Below are positions 8,786 to 16,894 of a stretch of DNA of 28,000 bases, in pieces. The notes below the pieces were generated by a model, which saw nothing but the letters and a program-made list of their open reading frames with translations, did not search any database and was not told the DNA's origin. A program made the position numbers and the translations under genes. Source of the DNA: Alphaproteobacteria bacterium (GTDB lineage Bacteria > Pseudomonadota > Alphaproteobacteria > Puniceispirillales > Puniceispirillaceae); contig WTHY01000186.1 of NCBI GenBank assembly GCA_011522945.1, forward strand, positions 1-28,000, given 5' to 3'. Within the stretch, counting starts at the first letter, position 1. The number at the start of each line of letters is the position of its first letter.

Positions 8786-10033
8786 CTAATTTTCGCTTTG
8801 GACCTGTCTGTCGCGCAGCATATCGATCGTCAGAGGGAAATCTCGCAAAATCTCACCAACTTTACCAACGCGAAATGCCTCTAAAGCAGCCGTTTCTAAA
8901 GTAAGACCGCCCGCATTACCAGTGCTTAAAAACAAATCATCTTCAATTGTTGCTGCAAGTACATCGCCACTACGCAGCAATTTGCTGACAACAATCTCAC
9001 CATTATCACGTACGATCTCCACCCAGCTAGCTGAAACCGCCTTAATCAAAATCTCAGAATTCGGATCGGCCACGGTTGCGTTTGCCGATGCTGGGCCTTG
9101 ATTTGCATTGCCTATGGTTTGTGAAGCTACATCTTGAACCGCATCTGCAGAGGCGGCCGCAGATTCTGTTGAAGATGGCTGTGCCTGCGTGTTGGCACTG
9201 GCAGTTTCCGAGGCAGATGCTGTATCTGATGTAGCTGTTGCATCATCTGCTTCATCGGTAGTGGAAATCTCTTCGCTATCTGCAGTCGCTAGCTGAGTTT
9301 CAGCCGCCGCTGGTTTTTGTATATCTGAGGTTGAATTTGAAGGGGCGTTGCCTGCCTCGTCAGCTACTTCACGTACAGTTGAGAGCACAGTGCGATTTGT
9401 GCCCTCTGGCAAGGCGAGTTGCTCAAGATTATCTGGGCGAGATACCGGACCAGCCTGCGTATCATCTGCAATATCAAATTCTGGTAGAGGTGCCTCTGTC
9501 GCTGGCGGCGCAAGCACATCCCCAAGCGCTTCTTGCGATAAACCTTCAGGCAGGTCTGGAACAAATCCTTGATTTGACACAGACGCGATTTCCTGAGGCG
9601 CATCAATATCAGAGACAGGTCGTTCGAACAGGAACCAACCAACATAACCAGCAAGTGCAATGATCACCCCGAACATGGCAATAGCAGAGCCAGCCATTTT
9701 CGGTGTTAATACCTGTTCAGGAAACACATATTTTGGTTTTACATCATCTACCTTTAGTGAATTTAGATAGGCATTCACCAGCGGTGTTGGATCAATATCG
9801 AGCAATTTTGAATAGCTACGTAAATATCCGGGAATATATGCCACGCCAGGAAGCCCGCTATAATCGCTACTTTCAATAGCTTGAATATAGACTTTCGGAA
9901 TACGCAATTCTGCAGCTACAGCAGCAACCGTCATATTCTTCTCACGGCGCGCAAAGGCAAGAACACCGCCAATCTGTTCAGCGGTGAGTTGATTTATATC
10001 GCCATCATGTCCCGTGGCCATTGCCAGATCCAT
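8786..10033 (-). CDS. RodZ-like helix-turn-helix membrane protein (DUF4115)
   Basis: Likely cell-shape protein of the RodZ family, which ties MreB filaments to the inner membrane. The 415 residues show a cytoplasmic HTH_25 domain at about 19-92 (IGGVLAFARREKNMTVAAVA, then YIPGYLRSYSKLLDID), one membrane segment at about 113-136, an acidic Ala/Ser/Thr/Asp/Gln low-complexity linker at about 145-330, and a periplasmic DUF4115 domain at about 330-400. The downstream order ispG-hisS is the same as for E. coli rodZ, which supports orthology. The ATG at 10033 was used; a second ATG four codons in is possible. The linker is strongly acidic, like others in this window. The MreB role is inferred from the family. 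Confidence 0.85.
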   Translation of the reverse strand: MDLAMATGHDGDINQLTAEQIGGVLAFARREKNMTVAAVAAELRIPKVYIQAIESSDYSGLPGVAYIPGYLRSYSKLLDIDPTPLVNAYLNSLKVDDVKPKYVFPEQVLTPKMAGSAIAMFGVIIALAGYVGWFLFERPVSDIDAPQEIASVSNQGFVPDLPEGLSQEALGDVLAPPATEAPLPEFDIADDTQAGPVSRPDNLEQLALPEGTNRTVLSTVREVADEAGNAPSNSTSDIQKPAAAETQLATADSEEISTTDEADDATATSDTASASETASANTQAQPSSTESAAASADAVQDVASQTIGNANQGPASANATVADPNSEILIKAVSASWVEIVRDNGEIVVSKLLRSGDVLAATIEDDLFLSTGNAGGLTLETAALEAFRVGKVGEILRDFPLTIDMLRDRQVQSEN

Positions 10034-10041
10034 GCGCGTGT

Positions 10042-10069
10042 CCCCATAACTATAATCCCGTGACTATAA
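10042..10069. repeat. 14-bp imperfect tandem repeat in the rodZ-like leader
   Basis: Two adjacent 14-base units, 10042-10055 and 10056-10069, agree at 11 of 14 positions. On the minus strand each carries TTATAGT followed by GGG, so each contains a -10-like TATAGT. They lie directly upstream of the ATG at 10033. They may be a duplicated promoter element or operator; no matching -35 at the right distance was convincing. Confidence 0.35.
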
Positions 10070-10171
10070 AACACTGACAATAAACCAAAAATCAATAAAT
10101 TTTAAATAATTACCGTCGAAAATCGTATGTTTTCGGTTTTAGCGTATCAATTGCGAACCTCAACGCTGTTG

Positions 10172-10195
10172 TAAAAAAGGCAGGAAACCCTGCCT
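10172..10195 (-). terminator. Intrinsic terminator of lysC
   Basis: On the minus strand a perfect 7-bp stem AGGCAGG/CCTGCCT (10195-10189 and 10184-10178) with loop GTTT is followed at once by a run of Ts (10178-10173 as As on the plus strand). It starts about 70 bases after the lysC stop and has the full form of a Rho-independent terminator. It separates lysC transcription from the rodZ-like gene downstream. Confidence 0.85.
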
Positions 10196-10263
10196 GTTTC
10201 ATGATTCGGAGAGCTGATTCGCCTCAAATCTCTAATCCAAAAGGTCAAGATATCTTGTCTGGG

Positions 10264-11484
10264 TTAGGCTGTTTCCAGCGTGAAAGCATCATGTAAGGCG
10301 CGAACAGCCAATTCTGTATAGGCAGATTCAATCAGCACTGAAATCTTAATTTCAGAGGTCGAAATCACCTGAAGATTGATGCCTTTTTGCGCAAGCACCT
10401 CAAACATCTGCTTGGCAATCCCTGGCTGTGATCGCATTGCGGTACCTACAATTGAGACCTTTGCAACATTCGAGTCAGATTGCAGGCTCTCAAAGCCCAA
10501 CCTGTCGCGCGCCTCAGTCAACAGAGATTCAGCCTTTGGCAAATCAAGTGCGCCCAGCGAAAAGGTAATATCTGTCTGTGAGCCGCTTGTTGCCGCTGTT
10601 TGCACAATCATATCAACATTGACATGCGCATCTGCAAGCATGCCAAAGATTTCTGCTGCAATGCCAGGCTTATCAGGCAGACCGGCAAGTGTCACTTTCG
10701 CTTCATCGTTAGAATAGGCAATACCACTGATCTTTTGGTTTTCCATAATCTGTTCCTCATCCACAACAAGTGTGCCTGGCTCTTCATTAAAACTTGACCG
10801 TACCTGCAAATGCACATTATGGCGCATAGCCATGGCTACAGACCGTGTCTGCAGAACCTTGGCACCAGCAGACGCCATTTCAAGCATTTCTTCAAAAGTA
10901 ATCTGAGATAATTTGCGTGCCTTTGGCATGATGCGTGGGTCTGTGGTGTAGACGCCATCAACATCGGTATAAATATCACATCTATCAGCATCTAATGCGG
11001 CTGCCATCGCCACAGCTGATGTATCAGAGCCACCCCGCCCTAATGTTGTAATTCTGCCATCAGGTCCTATGCCTTGAAACCCAGCAATCACAGCTACCTG
11101 ACCAGCAGCAAGGCGCGTTTTAATCTCCTCAGCCTGAATCTCTTCAATACGGGCAGCCCCATGCACATCATCTGTCTTAAAGGGGATTTGCCAACCAAGC
11201 CAAGAGCGCGCATCGACACCAATATTTTGTAGTGCAATCGCCAGCAATCCAACGGTCACCTGCTCACCTGTTGCTACAATCGTGTCATATTCACGCGCAT
11301 CATGCAGCGGGCCTATATCACGCGCCCATTCCACAAGCTTATTAGTTGTCCCTGACATAGCAGACACAACGACAGCGACTTCATTTCCAGCATCAACTTC
11401 TGATTTTACACGCCTCGCCACATTGCGAATACGATCTAAATCACCTACAGAGGTGCCACCAAATTTTTGTACAATACGTGCCAT
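10264..11484 (-). CDS. lysC: Aspartate kinase
   Basis: Phosphorylates aspartate with ATP, the first step toward lysine, threonine, methionine and diaminopimelate. The start is taken at the second ATG (11484), giving 406 residues and the usual opening MARIVQKFGGTSVG. An ATG four codons earlier (11496) is also possible. The kinase core holds the nucleotide/aspartate motif KFGGTS (7-12) and the GRGGSDTSAVAMAAAL stretch in the middle. The last 150 residues form two ACT domains (KVTLAGLPDKPGIAAEIF and KVSIVGTAMRSQPGIAKQMF), the regulatory part that binds lysine or threonine. This layout is the single-function alpha/beta type. It diverges from ubiG, and its transcript ends in a clear terminator. 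Confidence 0.96.
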   Translation of the reverse strand: MARIVQKFGGTSVGDLDRIRNVARRVKSEVDAGNEVAVVVSAMSGTTNKLVEWARDIGPLHDAREYDTIVATGEQVTVGLLAIALQNIGVDARSWLGWQIPFKTDDVHGAARIEEIQAEEIKTRLAAGQVAVIAGFQGIGPDGRITTLGRGGSDTSAVAMAAALDADRCDIYTDVDGVYTTDPRIMPKARKLSQITFEEMLEMASAGAKVLQTRSVAMAMRHNVHLQVRSSFNEEPGTLVVDEEQIMENQKISGIAYSNDEAKVTLAGLPDKPGIAAEIFGMLADAHVNVDMIVQTAATSGSQTDITFSLGALDLPKAESLLTEARDRLGFESLQSDSNVAKVSIVGTAMRSQPGIAKQMFEVLAQKGINLQVISTSEIKISVLIESAYTELAVRALHDAFTLETA

Positions 11485-11516
11485 GACCTGCCGCATATTT
11501 TTGAAAAACGTGCCTT

Positions 11517-11545
11517 GTCATACTGAACACGTAAGTGAGATACAA
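11517..11545 (-). promoter_or_regulatory. Candidate sigma70 promoter for lysC
   Basis: On the minus strand TTGTAT (11545-11540) and TATGAC (11522-11517) are spaced by exactly 17 bases. Transcription would begin near 11510, leaving a leader of about 25 bases before the 11484 start. The boxes match consensus moderately. Confidence 0.4.
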
Positions 11546-11559
11546 GAGTTTAGTAAGTA

Positions 11560-11565
11560 TATAAT
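11560..11565 (+). promoter_or_regulatory. Candidate -10 box for ubiG
   Basis: A perfect TATAAT lies 45 bases before the ubiG ATG, inside an AT-rich stretch. No good -35 box is found 16-18 bases upstream, so this is a partial promoter call. Confidence 0.3.
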
Positions 11566-11610
11566 TTAGATTTCAGTTGGAATCTTTCTGTTGAGAAATA
11601 GTGATATTAC

Positions 11611-12345
11611 ATGACAAACAGCACGATTGACCCAGATGACAGGGACAGGTTTGATGCCGTTGGCACAGAATGGTGGGATAGTAGCGGGCCGATGAAGCCC
11701 CTACATTTATTCACGCCTGTGCGTATTGATTTCATCATGGAAGCCCTTTCCAAAGCTGGCCTTACCAACCACAACACAGCACAGCCCCTAACAGGTATAA
11801 AGGCGCTGGATATAGGATGTGGCGGCGGCCTTTTATGTGAGCCTTTGGCACGCCTTGGGGCAGACATGACAGGCATTGATGCTTCATCGGCAGCTATACT
11901 TGCTGCGAGAGAGCATGCCAGCCTATCAGGATTGCCAATCACCTATGAACAATCAAGTTCTGAGGACTTGGCACGCTCAGACCTGCAATTTGATCTTGTT
12001 TATGCATCTGAGGTTATCGAACATGTAGCTGATAGGGCGGTATTTCTGACAGCTATGGCACAATTGCTTCGGCCGGGAGGAGTATTTGTTTTGACAACGA
12101 TCAACAGAACTTTGCCTGCGCTTGCTTTTGCCAAATTTGCCATGGAATATATCGTTCGTGTCATTCCAAAAGGTACTCATGATTTTTCTAAATTTATAAA
12201 ACCATCAGAACTTCGCTCCGAATGTGCTGCCGTCGGACTTGAGACGGACAGAACGACCGGCTTTGCACCAACACCAACAGGCCGGTTCATCACTACATCT
12301 GTAACAGCCATTAATTATGGCATTAGCGGTCAGAGAAATAGCTGA
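11611..12345 (+). CDS. ubiG: Ubiquinone biosynthesis O-methyltransferase
   Basis: SAM-dependent enzyme that makes both O-methylations of the ubiquinone ring. The 244-residue protein begins with the family's FDAVGTEWWDSSGPMKPLHL stretch (14-33), followed by the SAM-binding ALDIGCGGGLL (65-75). The acidic loop GIDAS and the EVIEHVADR segment follow, then the UbiG-type HDFSKFIKPSEL and GRF near the end. These features separate UbiG from other class I methyltransferases. It diverges from lysC, a neighbour pairing common in Alphaproteobacteria, and converges on the DUF1178 gene. The ribosome site is weak, but the start matches the usual N-terminus. Confidence 0.94.
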   Translation: MTNSTIDPDDRDRFDAVGTEWWDSSGPMKPLHLFTPVRIDFIMEALSKAGLTNHNTAQPLTGIKALDIGCGGGLLCEPLARLGADMTGIDASSAAILAAREHASLSGLPITYEQSSSEDLARSDLQFDLVYASEVIEHVADRAVFLTAMAQLLRPGGVFVLTTINRTLPALAFAKFAMEYIVRVIPKGTHDFSKFIKPSELRSECAAVGLETDRTTGFAPTPTGRFITTSVTAINYGISGQRNS

Positions 12346-12413
12346 AGGTGAAAAGGCTGAGGACGAAAAAGGAACGCAAAGGCTAAGACTTTCAAATCTG
12401 TATTTATAAGATT

Positions 12414-12956
12414 TTAGTTGTCTTTCGGTAAATCCGGCAATTGTGCAAATGGGATACCGTCTTCAGCCAGCGCTTCACGCTCATCTGCTGTGCTTGTGCC
12501 ATAGATAGGTTTTGCCTCAGCCTCGCCATGATGCATCTTGCGAGCTTCACTGGCAAAATTTGCGCCAACATCAGTGCAATTTTCAGCGACCACACGATGC
12601 AGCTGACGCGCTAGCTGCAGCATTTGTTGCATATTTGGTTGTTTAGCAGGCTCTCCAGATTGCATCACTGTTTGTGGCGCAGCTGCCGTCTTAGCACTAT
12701 CAGCCGCTGGCACAGCCTGACTGGAAGCCGCTGTCTCCAAGGCTTCAGAGGCTATATCATCTATAGAGTTTGCCTGACGAGCACGTGTCTTTGGGCTGGC
12801 AAGATTCGGCGCCATCAGAGCTTTGCGCACGGTGCTTGAAGCACAATGCGGGCAAAGTATCTGCGCGCCAGCCTGCTGCGTTTCAAAACTCTCATTACTC
12901 TGGAACCAAGCCTCAAAGCTATGTGCCTGATCACAAAGAAGCGAAAATTTCACCAT
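12414..12956 (-). CDS. DUF1178 family protein
   Basis: A 180-residue protein of unknown function, conserved in Alphaproteobacteria and many Betaproteobacteria. The N-terminal part looks like a zinc-ribbon: C8 in the FSLLCDQAHSFEAWF opening, and C35 and C38 in CPHC, followed by the family's RKALMAPN. The C-terminal signature VVAENCTDVGANFASEARK and the HHGEAEAKPIYG segment are also present. The middle (about 55-110) is a low-complexity Ala/Ser/Gln/Pro linker. It follows secA by about 107 bases on the same strand, with a tandem repeat array between them. AAAGGA lies about 12 bases before the ATG. In relatives I recall this family beside a nitrilase-type amidase and ubiG; here ubiG is adjacent but the amidase is about 9 kb away. 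Confidence 0.85.
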   Translation of the reverse strand: MVKFSLLCDQAHSFEAWFQSNESFETQQAGAQILCPHCASSTVRKALMAPNLASPKTRARQANSIDDIASEALETAASSQAVPAADSAKTAAAPQTVMQSGEPAKQPNMQQMLQLARQLHRVVAENCTDVGANFASEARKMHHGEAEAKPIYGTSTADEREALAEDGIPFAQLPDLPKDN

Positions 12957-12983
12957 CGGATGATATCGTCCTTTTGTTTTCTG

Positions 12984-13079
12984 TTACGCCAAATTTCTGA
13001 CTGCCTAGAGTTTCTATTAGGCCGATTTCGGTTACGCTAATTTTACCTTACGCTAATTTTACCTTACGCCAATTTTCCG
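12984..13079. repeat. 16-bp tandem array that begins in the secA stop region
   Basis: Six 16-base registers run from 12984 to 13079. Two neighbouring units (13032-13047 and 13048-13063) are identical. The unit at 13064-13079 is the last codons and stop of secA and differs from them by a few bases. The outermost unit at 12984-12999 matches the secA unit at 14 of 16 positions. The one at 13017-13031 matches at about 12 of 15 with one deletion, and 13000-13016 is barely recognisable. On the minus strand the clear units end in TAA. The array fills nearly the whole secA-DUF1178 gap. Confidence 0.8.
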
Positions 13080-15706
13080 TGGCAATATTTATATTTCTTG
13101 CCAGACCCACAAGGACAAGGCGCGTTACGTGGCACCTTTGCCGCTGCAGCATTTGCCCCGCCAGCCTTAGGTTTCTGTGCAGCTTGTGTATTTGCCTGAG
13201 CCGGCTGTGCCTCTGGCTGAGCTGGCTCCTCAGGCGCACGCATCTCTACATGTGAGAGTGCCAATGTCACATGCTGACGCATTTGTGCCAGCATATTTTC
13301 AAACATGAAAAATGCCTCGCGCTTATATTCATTAAGCGGATCTTTTTGTGCATAGGCACGCAGCCCGATACCTTGACGCATTTGCTCTAAGGCTAACAGA
13401 TGTTCTTTCCATTTCTGGTCGAGCACCTGCAATAGAATTGACTTTTCGGCAAGACGCATCATGTCTGCGCCAAAACGCACACCTTTATTCGCCATGTGCT
13501 TGTCAGACAAATCTTGCATACGTTCTGTGATTTCTGTCTCAGCAATGCCATCCTCAGAAACCCAGTCTGCTGCTGGAATATCAATTGAGAGATATTTCAG
13601 AGACTCTGTGCGCAATAAATCTGCATCCCAGCTATCAGCAAAGCTGCCAGCCGGAATCGCTTCTTCAACAATCCAGTCAATTGTCTCAGCCCGCATGGAT
13701 AAAACAGTTTCATGTACATTTTCTGTTTCCATAATCTCTTTGCGTTGAGAAAAGACAACCTGACGCTGATCATTCATCACATCGTCAAACCGCAATAGCT
13801 GCTTTCTAATTTCAAAATTATGTGCTTCTACTTTTGACTGCGCTTTTTCTACTGCTTTATTGATCCAAGGATGTACAATTGCCTCATCTTCTTCCAGTCC
13901 AAGCCGTTGCAACATCGAATCAAGCCGCTCAGACCCGAAAATCCGCATCAAATCATCTTGCAATGATAAGAAAAATTTCGAGGCACCTGGGTCACCCTGG
14001 CGTCCTGTCCGGCCACGCAACTGATTGTCAATACGGCGGCTTTCATGCCGCTCAGTGCCGACAACATATAAGCCGCCAGCTGCCAGTGCTTCTGTTTTTC
14101 CAGCCTCAACCTCAGCGGTAATTGCCGCAACTTGCTTTTGATTGACTGAGCCATCCTCTGCGGTGGCTTCTTTGGCAATCCGCATTTCAAGATTGCCGCC
14201 AAGCTGAATATCTGTCCCACGACCAGCCATATTCGTTGCAATTGTTACAGCCCCTGGCACACCAGCCAGAGCGATAATACCTGCCTCTTCCTCATGGAAC
14301 CGTGCATTCAGCACCTGGTGCGCAATTTTCTGCTTTTTCAATGTTGCCGAGAGCGATTCTGACTTTTCAATAGAGACTGTTCCAACAAGAATTGGCTGCC
14401 GGCGGCTGACACAATCTTGGATTAAGGCGACAATAGCTTTGTCGCGCTCTGCACTTGTCCGGTATACCTCATCATGATGGTCTATACGCTGGACAGTCTG
14501 ATTTGTTGGCATAGCTGTTACATCAAGACCATAAATCTCAGAAAATTCGCCAGCTTCAGTCATAGCTGTACCGGTCATACCGGCGAGCTTTTCATATAAG
14601 CGGAAATAATTCTGATAGGTCACTGAAGCCAGCGTCTGGTTTTCCGGCTGGATCGGCAAAGCTTCCTTTGCTTCCAGCGCCTGATGCAAACCATCAGAAA
14701 AACGGCGACCCGCCATAGCACGTCCTGTGAACTCATCAATGATCATCAGCTCAGTGCCTTTGATCATATAATGCGTATCTTTCTGGAAGAGATGATGTGC
14801 GCGCAAGGCTTGTGACATATGATGCAGCAAACCAACATTCGCCATATCATATAGAGACCCGCCATCCATCAGGCCAGCTTCGGTTAACAGGGATTCAGCA
14901 TGTAATATACCAGCTTCGCTGAGCGATACAGACCGCGTCTTCTCATCTAGCTCATAATCTTCAGCGCTTAGAGACGGGACGAGCTTATTTGCCTGCTCAT
15001 ATAAGGTTGCAGATGTCTCAGACGGACCAGAAATCACCAGCGGGGTTCTAGCTTCGTCAATCAGGATAGAATCAACTTCATCAACAATCGCAAAATGATG
15101 CGCTCGCTGCACCATATCACCTAGCGCAAATTTGAGATTGTCTCGCAAATAGTCAAAACCAAACTCGTTATTTGTCCCATAGGTGACATCTGCTTGATAT
15201 GCGGCTCTGCGATCAGCATCCGGCATGTTCGAAATGATACAGCCAACGGTTAGGCCTAAAAATTCATAAACTTGTCCCATCCAGCCTGCATCTCGCTGGG
15301 CAAGATAGTCGTTTACAGTCACTACATGAACGCCTTTACCGCTAAGCGCATTGAGATACACAGCCAACGTAGCAACAAGCGTTTTACCTTCACCTGTTTT
15401 CATTTCGGCAATGCGTCCGTGATGCAGGGTGATACCGCCCATTAACTGCACATCGAAATGGCGCTGACCTAAAGTCCGTTTTGCAGCCTCACGCACAAGC
15501 GCAAAAGCTTCAACCAGGACATTATCTACAGGCTCCCCAGACTGAACACGAGCTTGCAATGCTTCTGATCGTGCCCGCACATCTGCATCACTAAGTGCCT
15601 CTAATTCAGGCTCTAATGCGTTAATCGCTGCTACCTGAGATGCAAGCTTTTTGATCTCACGCTCATTAGGGTCACCAAATATCGATTTTGTAATTGCGGC
15701 AAGCAT
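13064..15706 (-). CDS. secA: Preprotein translocase ATPase subunit SecA
   Basis: Motor of the Sec pathway that drives unfolded proteins through SecYEG using ATP. At 880 residues it is of normal size. The Walker A motif MKTGEGKT lies at 102-109 and the DEAD-type Walker B motif DEVD at 209-212. The helicase-like second nucleotide domain contains TNMAGRGTDIQLGG and the GRTGRQGDPG motif. The C-terminal zinc site that binds SecB and ribosomes is present (C864, C866, C875, H876) after a Pro/Ala/Gln-rich linker. A GGGA ribosome site lies about eight bases before the ATG. A strong candidate promoter is present upstream, and the gene diverges from the parvulin gene. Its last 16 bases seed the tandem array downstream. 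Confidence 0.98.
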   Translation of the reverse strand: MLAAITKSIFGDPNEREIKKLASQVAAINALEPELEALSDADVRARSEALQARVQSGEPVDNVLVEAFALVREAAKRTLGQRHFDVQLMGGITLHHGRIAEMKTGEGKTLVATLAVYLNALSGKGVHVVTVNDYLAQRDAGWMGQVYEFLGLTVGCIISNMPDADRRAAYQADVTYGTNNEFGFDYLRDNLKFALGDMVQRAHHFAIVDEVDSILIDEARTPLVISGPSETSATLYEQANKLVPSLSAEDYELDEKTRSVSLSEAGILHAESLLTEAGLMDGGSLYDMANVGLLHHMSQALRAHHLFQKDTHYMIKGTELMIIDEFTGRAMAGRRFSDGLHQALEAKEALPIQPENQTLASVTYQNYFRLYEKLAGMTGTAMTEAGEFSEIYGLDVTAMPTNQTVQRIDHHDEVYRTSAERDKAIVALIQDCVSRRQPILVGTVSIEKSESLSATLKKQKIAHQVLNARFHEEEAGIIALAGVPGAVTIATNMAGRGTDIQLGGNLEMRIAKEATAEDGSVNQKQVAAITAEVEAGKTEALAAGGLYVVGTERHESRRIDNQLRGRTGRQGDPGASKFFLSLQDDLMRIFGSERLDSMLQRLGLEEDEAIVHPWINKAVEKAQSKVEAHNFEIRKQLLRFDDVMNDQRQVVFSQRKEIMETENVHETVLSMRAETIDWIVEEAIPAGSFADSWDADLLRTESLKYLSIDIPAADWVSEDGIAETEITERMQDLSDKHMANKGVRFGADMMRLAEKSILLQVLDQKWKEHLLALEQMRQGIGLRAYAQKDPLNEYKREAFFMFENMLAQMRQHVTLALSHVEMRAPEEPAQPEAQPAQANTQAAQKPKAGGANAAAAKVPRNAPCPCGSGKKYKYCHGKLA

Positions 15707-15732
15707 CCGTCGTTCCCTTTGCCTAAAAACAT

Positions 15733-15763
15733 CATTTTACAGACTTGTATGCGTCTGCAAGCG
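15733..15763 (-). other. Stem-loop in the secA leader
   Basis: On the minus strand TTGCAGAC is followed by eight bases and then GTCTGTAA, which pair over eight positions with one G-U pair. It would sit in the leader between the predicted start of transcription (about 15775) and the secA ATG. A regulatory role is only a guess. Confidence 0.3.
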
Positions 15764-15781
15764 GGCGCAGCCACTCTACAG

Positions 15782-15810
15782 CAGATAGGCACTGAATAAG
15801 CGTTTGTCAA
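15782..15810 (-). promoter_or_regulatory. Sigma70-type promoter for secA
   Basis: On the minus strand a perfect TTGACA (15810-15805) and TATCTG (15787-15782) are separated by exactly 17 bases. Transcription would begin near 15775 and give a leader of about 70 bases before secA. It is the best promoter match in the window. Confidence 0.65.
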
Positions 15811-15865
15811 TCAATCGCGCACTTGAAAAGGATGCAAATCCAGATAGAGAAATAATAGGCTTGCA

Positions 15866-15894
15866 TTGCTTGCTGGACAAAGCAGCTCTATGCT
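15866..15894 (+). promoter_or_regulatory. Candidate sigma70 promoter for the parvulin-argJ-mutT unit
   Basis: TTGCTT (15866-15871) and TATGCT (15889-15894) are separated by exactly 17 bases. Transcription would start near 15901, about 60 bases before the ATG at 15962. It lies back to back with the secA promoter in the same 255-base divergent region. Confidence 0.45.
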
Positions 15895-15961
15895 AGGCTC
15901 GCTCGACCTGTGCCATAAGTGGCCATCTTAAAAATTTCACGCCAGATAGCAAAGATATATC

Positions 15962-16852
15962 ATGACCAAACCTGCATCACAGACCGCTAAAATCACTCAG
16001 AAAAACACCCTTATTTTTGCCTGTATTTCTGCAGCCCTGTTCTTTGGCATCTTTGCCATGACAACTGCCTATGCACAGACACGTATCTCTGTTGCTGAGG
16101 TGAATGGAGACACGATTTTTCTTGATGAGGTTATGCAGCTGACAGAACAGCTGCCAGAGGAATATCGCCGGCAGCCCCTTAGCAATTATTTTGATCAACT
16201 TGTTGATGAAATTATTGACACACGCCTTGCTGCAAAAGCTGGCGCTGAAGCTGGCCTGGATGCAGATCCAATTGTTGCTGAAGCTATGCAGCTTGCCATG
16301 CGCAAAGTATTGGCTGAGGCCTGGTTGGCAACAGAAATCAGGAAGTCTGTAACAGATGAAGCTATAGAAGAGGCTTATGATCGGTTTGTAGCTGACAGCG
16401 TCTCTAGAGAAGAAGTCCGTGCCTCACATATTCTTCTTGCTGACGAGGAAGATGCCAAGACCCTCATTACAGAAATTACTCTGGGGGCTGATTTTGCTGA
16501 GCTGGCAAAAGAGTTTTCAACAGGCCCAAGTGGCCCAAATGGAGGTGATTTAGGCTATTTCGGACGTGGTGCCATGGTGCCAGCTTTTGAAGCCGCTGCG
16601 TTTGATCTTGATGTAGGTGCACATACAGTTGAGCCAGTACAAACACAATTTGGCTGGCACATTATCAAGCTGGTAGACCGCCGCACAGCTGAGGCTCCTA
16701 GCCTTGAAGAGCTCGGCCCCCAGATTGGCCAAAACCTGACACGCCAAGCCTTGGTGCTTCAGCTTGAGAAATTGCGCGCAACAGCTACGGTAACGCGCCG
16801 CTCATTCAGTGATGTCAGAGAGGATGCCCAGGCTGCACAATCTGGTCAGTAA
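15962..16852 (+). CDS. Parvulin-type peptidyl-prolyl isomerase, exported
   Basis: Predicted periplasmic folding helper of the PpiC/SurA group that speeds proline isomerisation in exported proteins. The 296 residues begin with a signal sequence or membrane anchor (hydrophobic 16-37, AYAQ at 37-39). An N-terminal chaperone-like helical part (40-145) contains EVNGDTIFLDEV. The parvulin domain spans about 151-241 with SHILLADEEDA, FSTGPSGPNGGDLGYFGRG and the closing FGWHIIKLVDRR; H156 and H233 are the typical histidines. Placement opposite secA fits a role in handling newly secreted proteins. It precedes argJ by 42 bases. The isomerase call is firm; whether it is soluble or anchored is open. Confidence 0.9.
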   Translation: MTKPASQTAKITQKNTLIFACISAALFFGIFAMTTAYAQTRISVAEVNGDTIFLDEVMQLTEQLPEEYRRQPLSNYFDQLVDEIIDTRLAAKAGAEAGLDADPIVAEAMQLAMRKVLAEAWLATEIRKSVTDEAIEEAYDRFVADSVSREEVRASHILLADEEDAKTLITEITLGADFAELAKEFSTGPSGPNGGDLGYFGRGAMVPAFEAAAFDLDVGAHTVEPVQTQFGWHIIKLVDRRTAEAPSLEELGPQIGQNLTRQALVLQLEKLRATATVTRRSFSDVREDAQAAQSGQ

Positions 16853-16894
16853 CCAGACACCGAAAAATTCGTATCAAAAGAGCATATTTTTCTC

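Noticed and set aside
12404..12595. Alternative minus-strand frame inside the DUF1178 gene, and similar frames within secA, rodZ-like and the 754-aa gene
   Set aside because: They are out-of-frame shadows of genes with clear families, without ribosome sites or recognisable domains.
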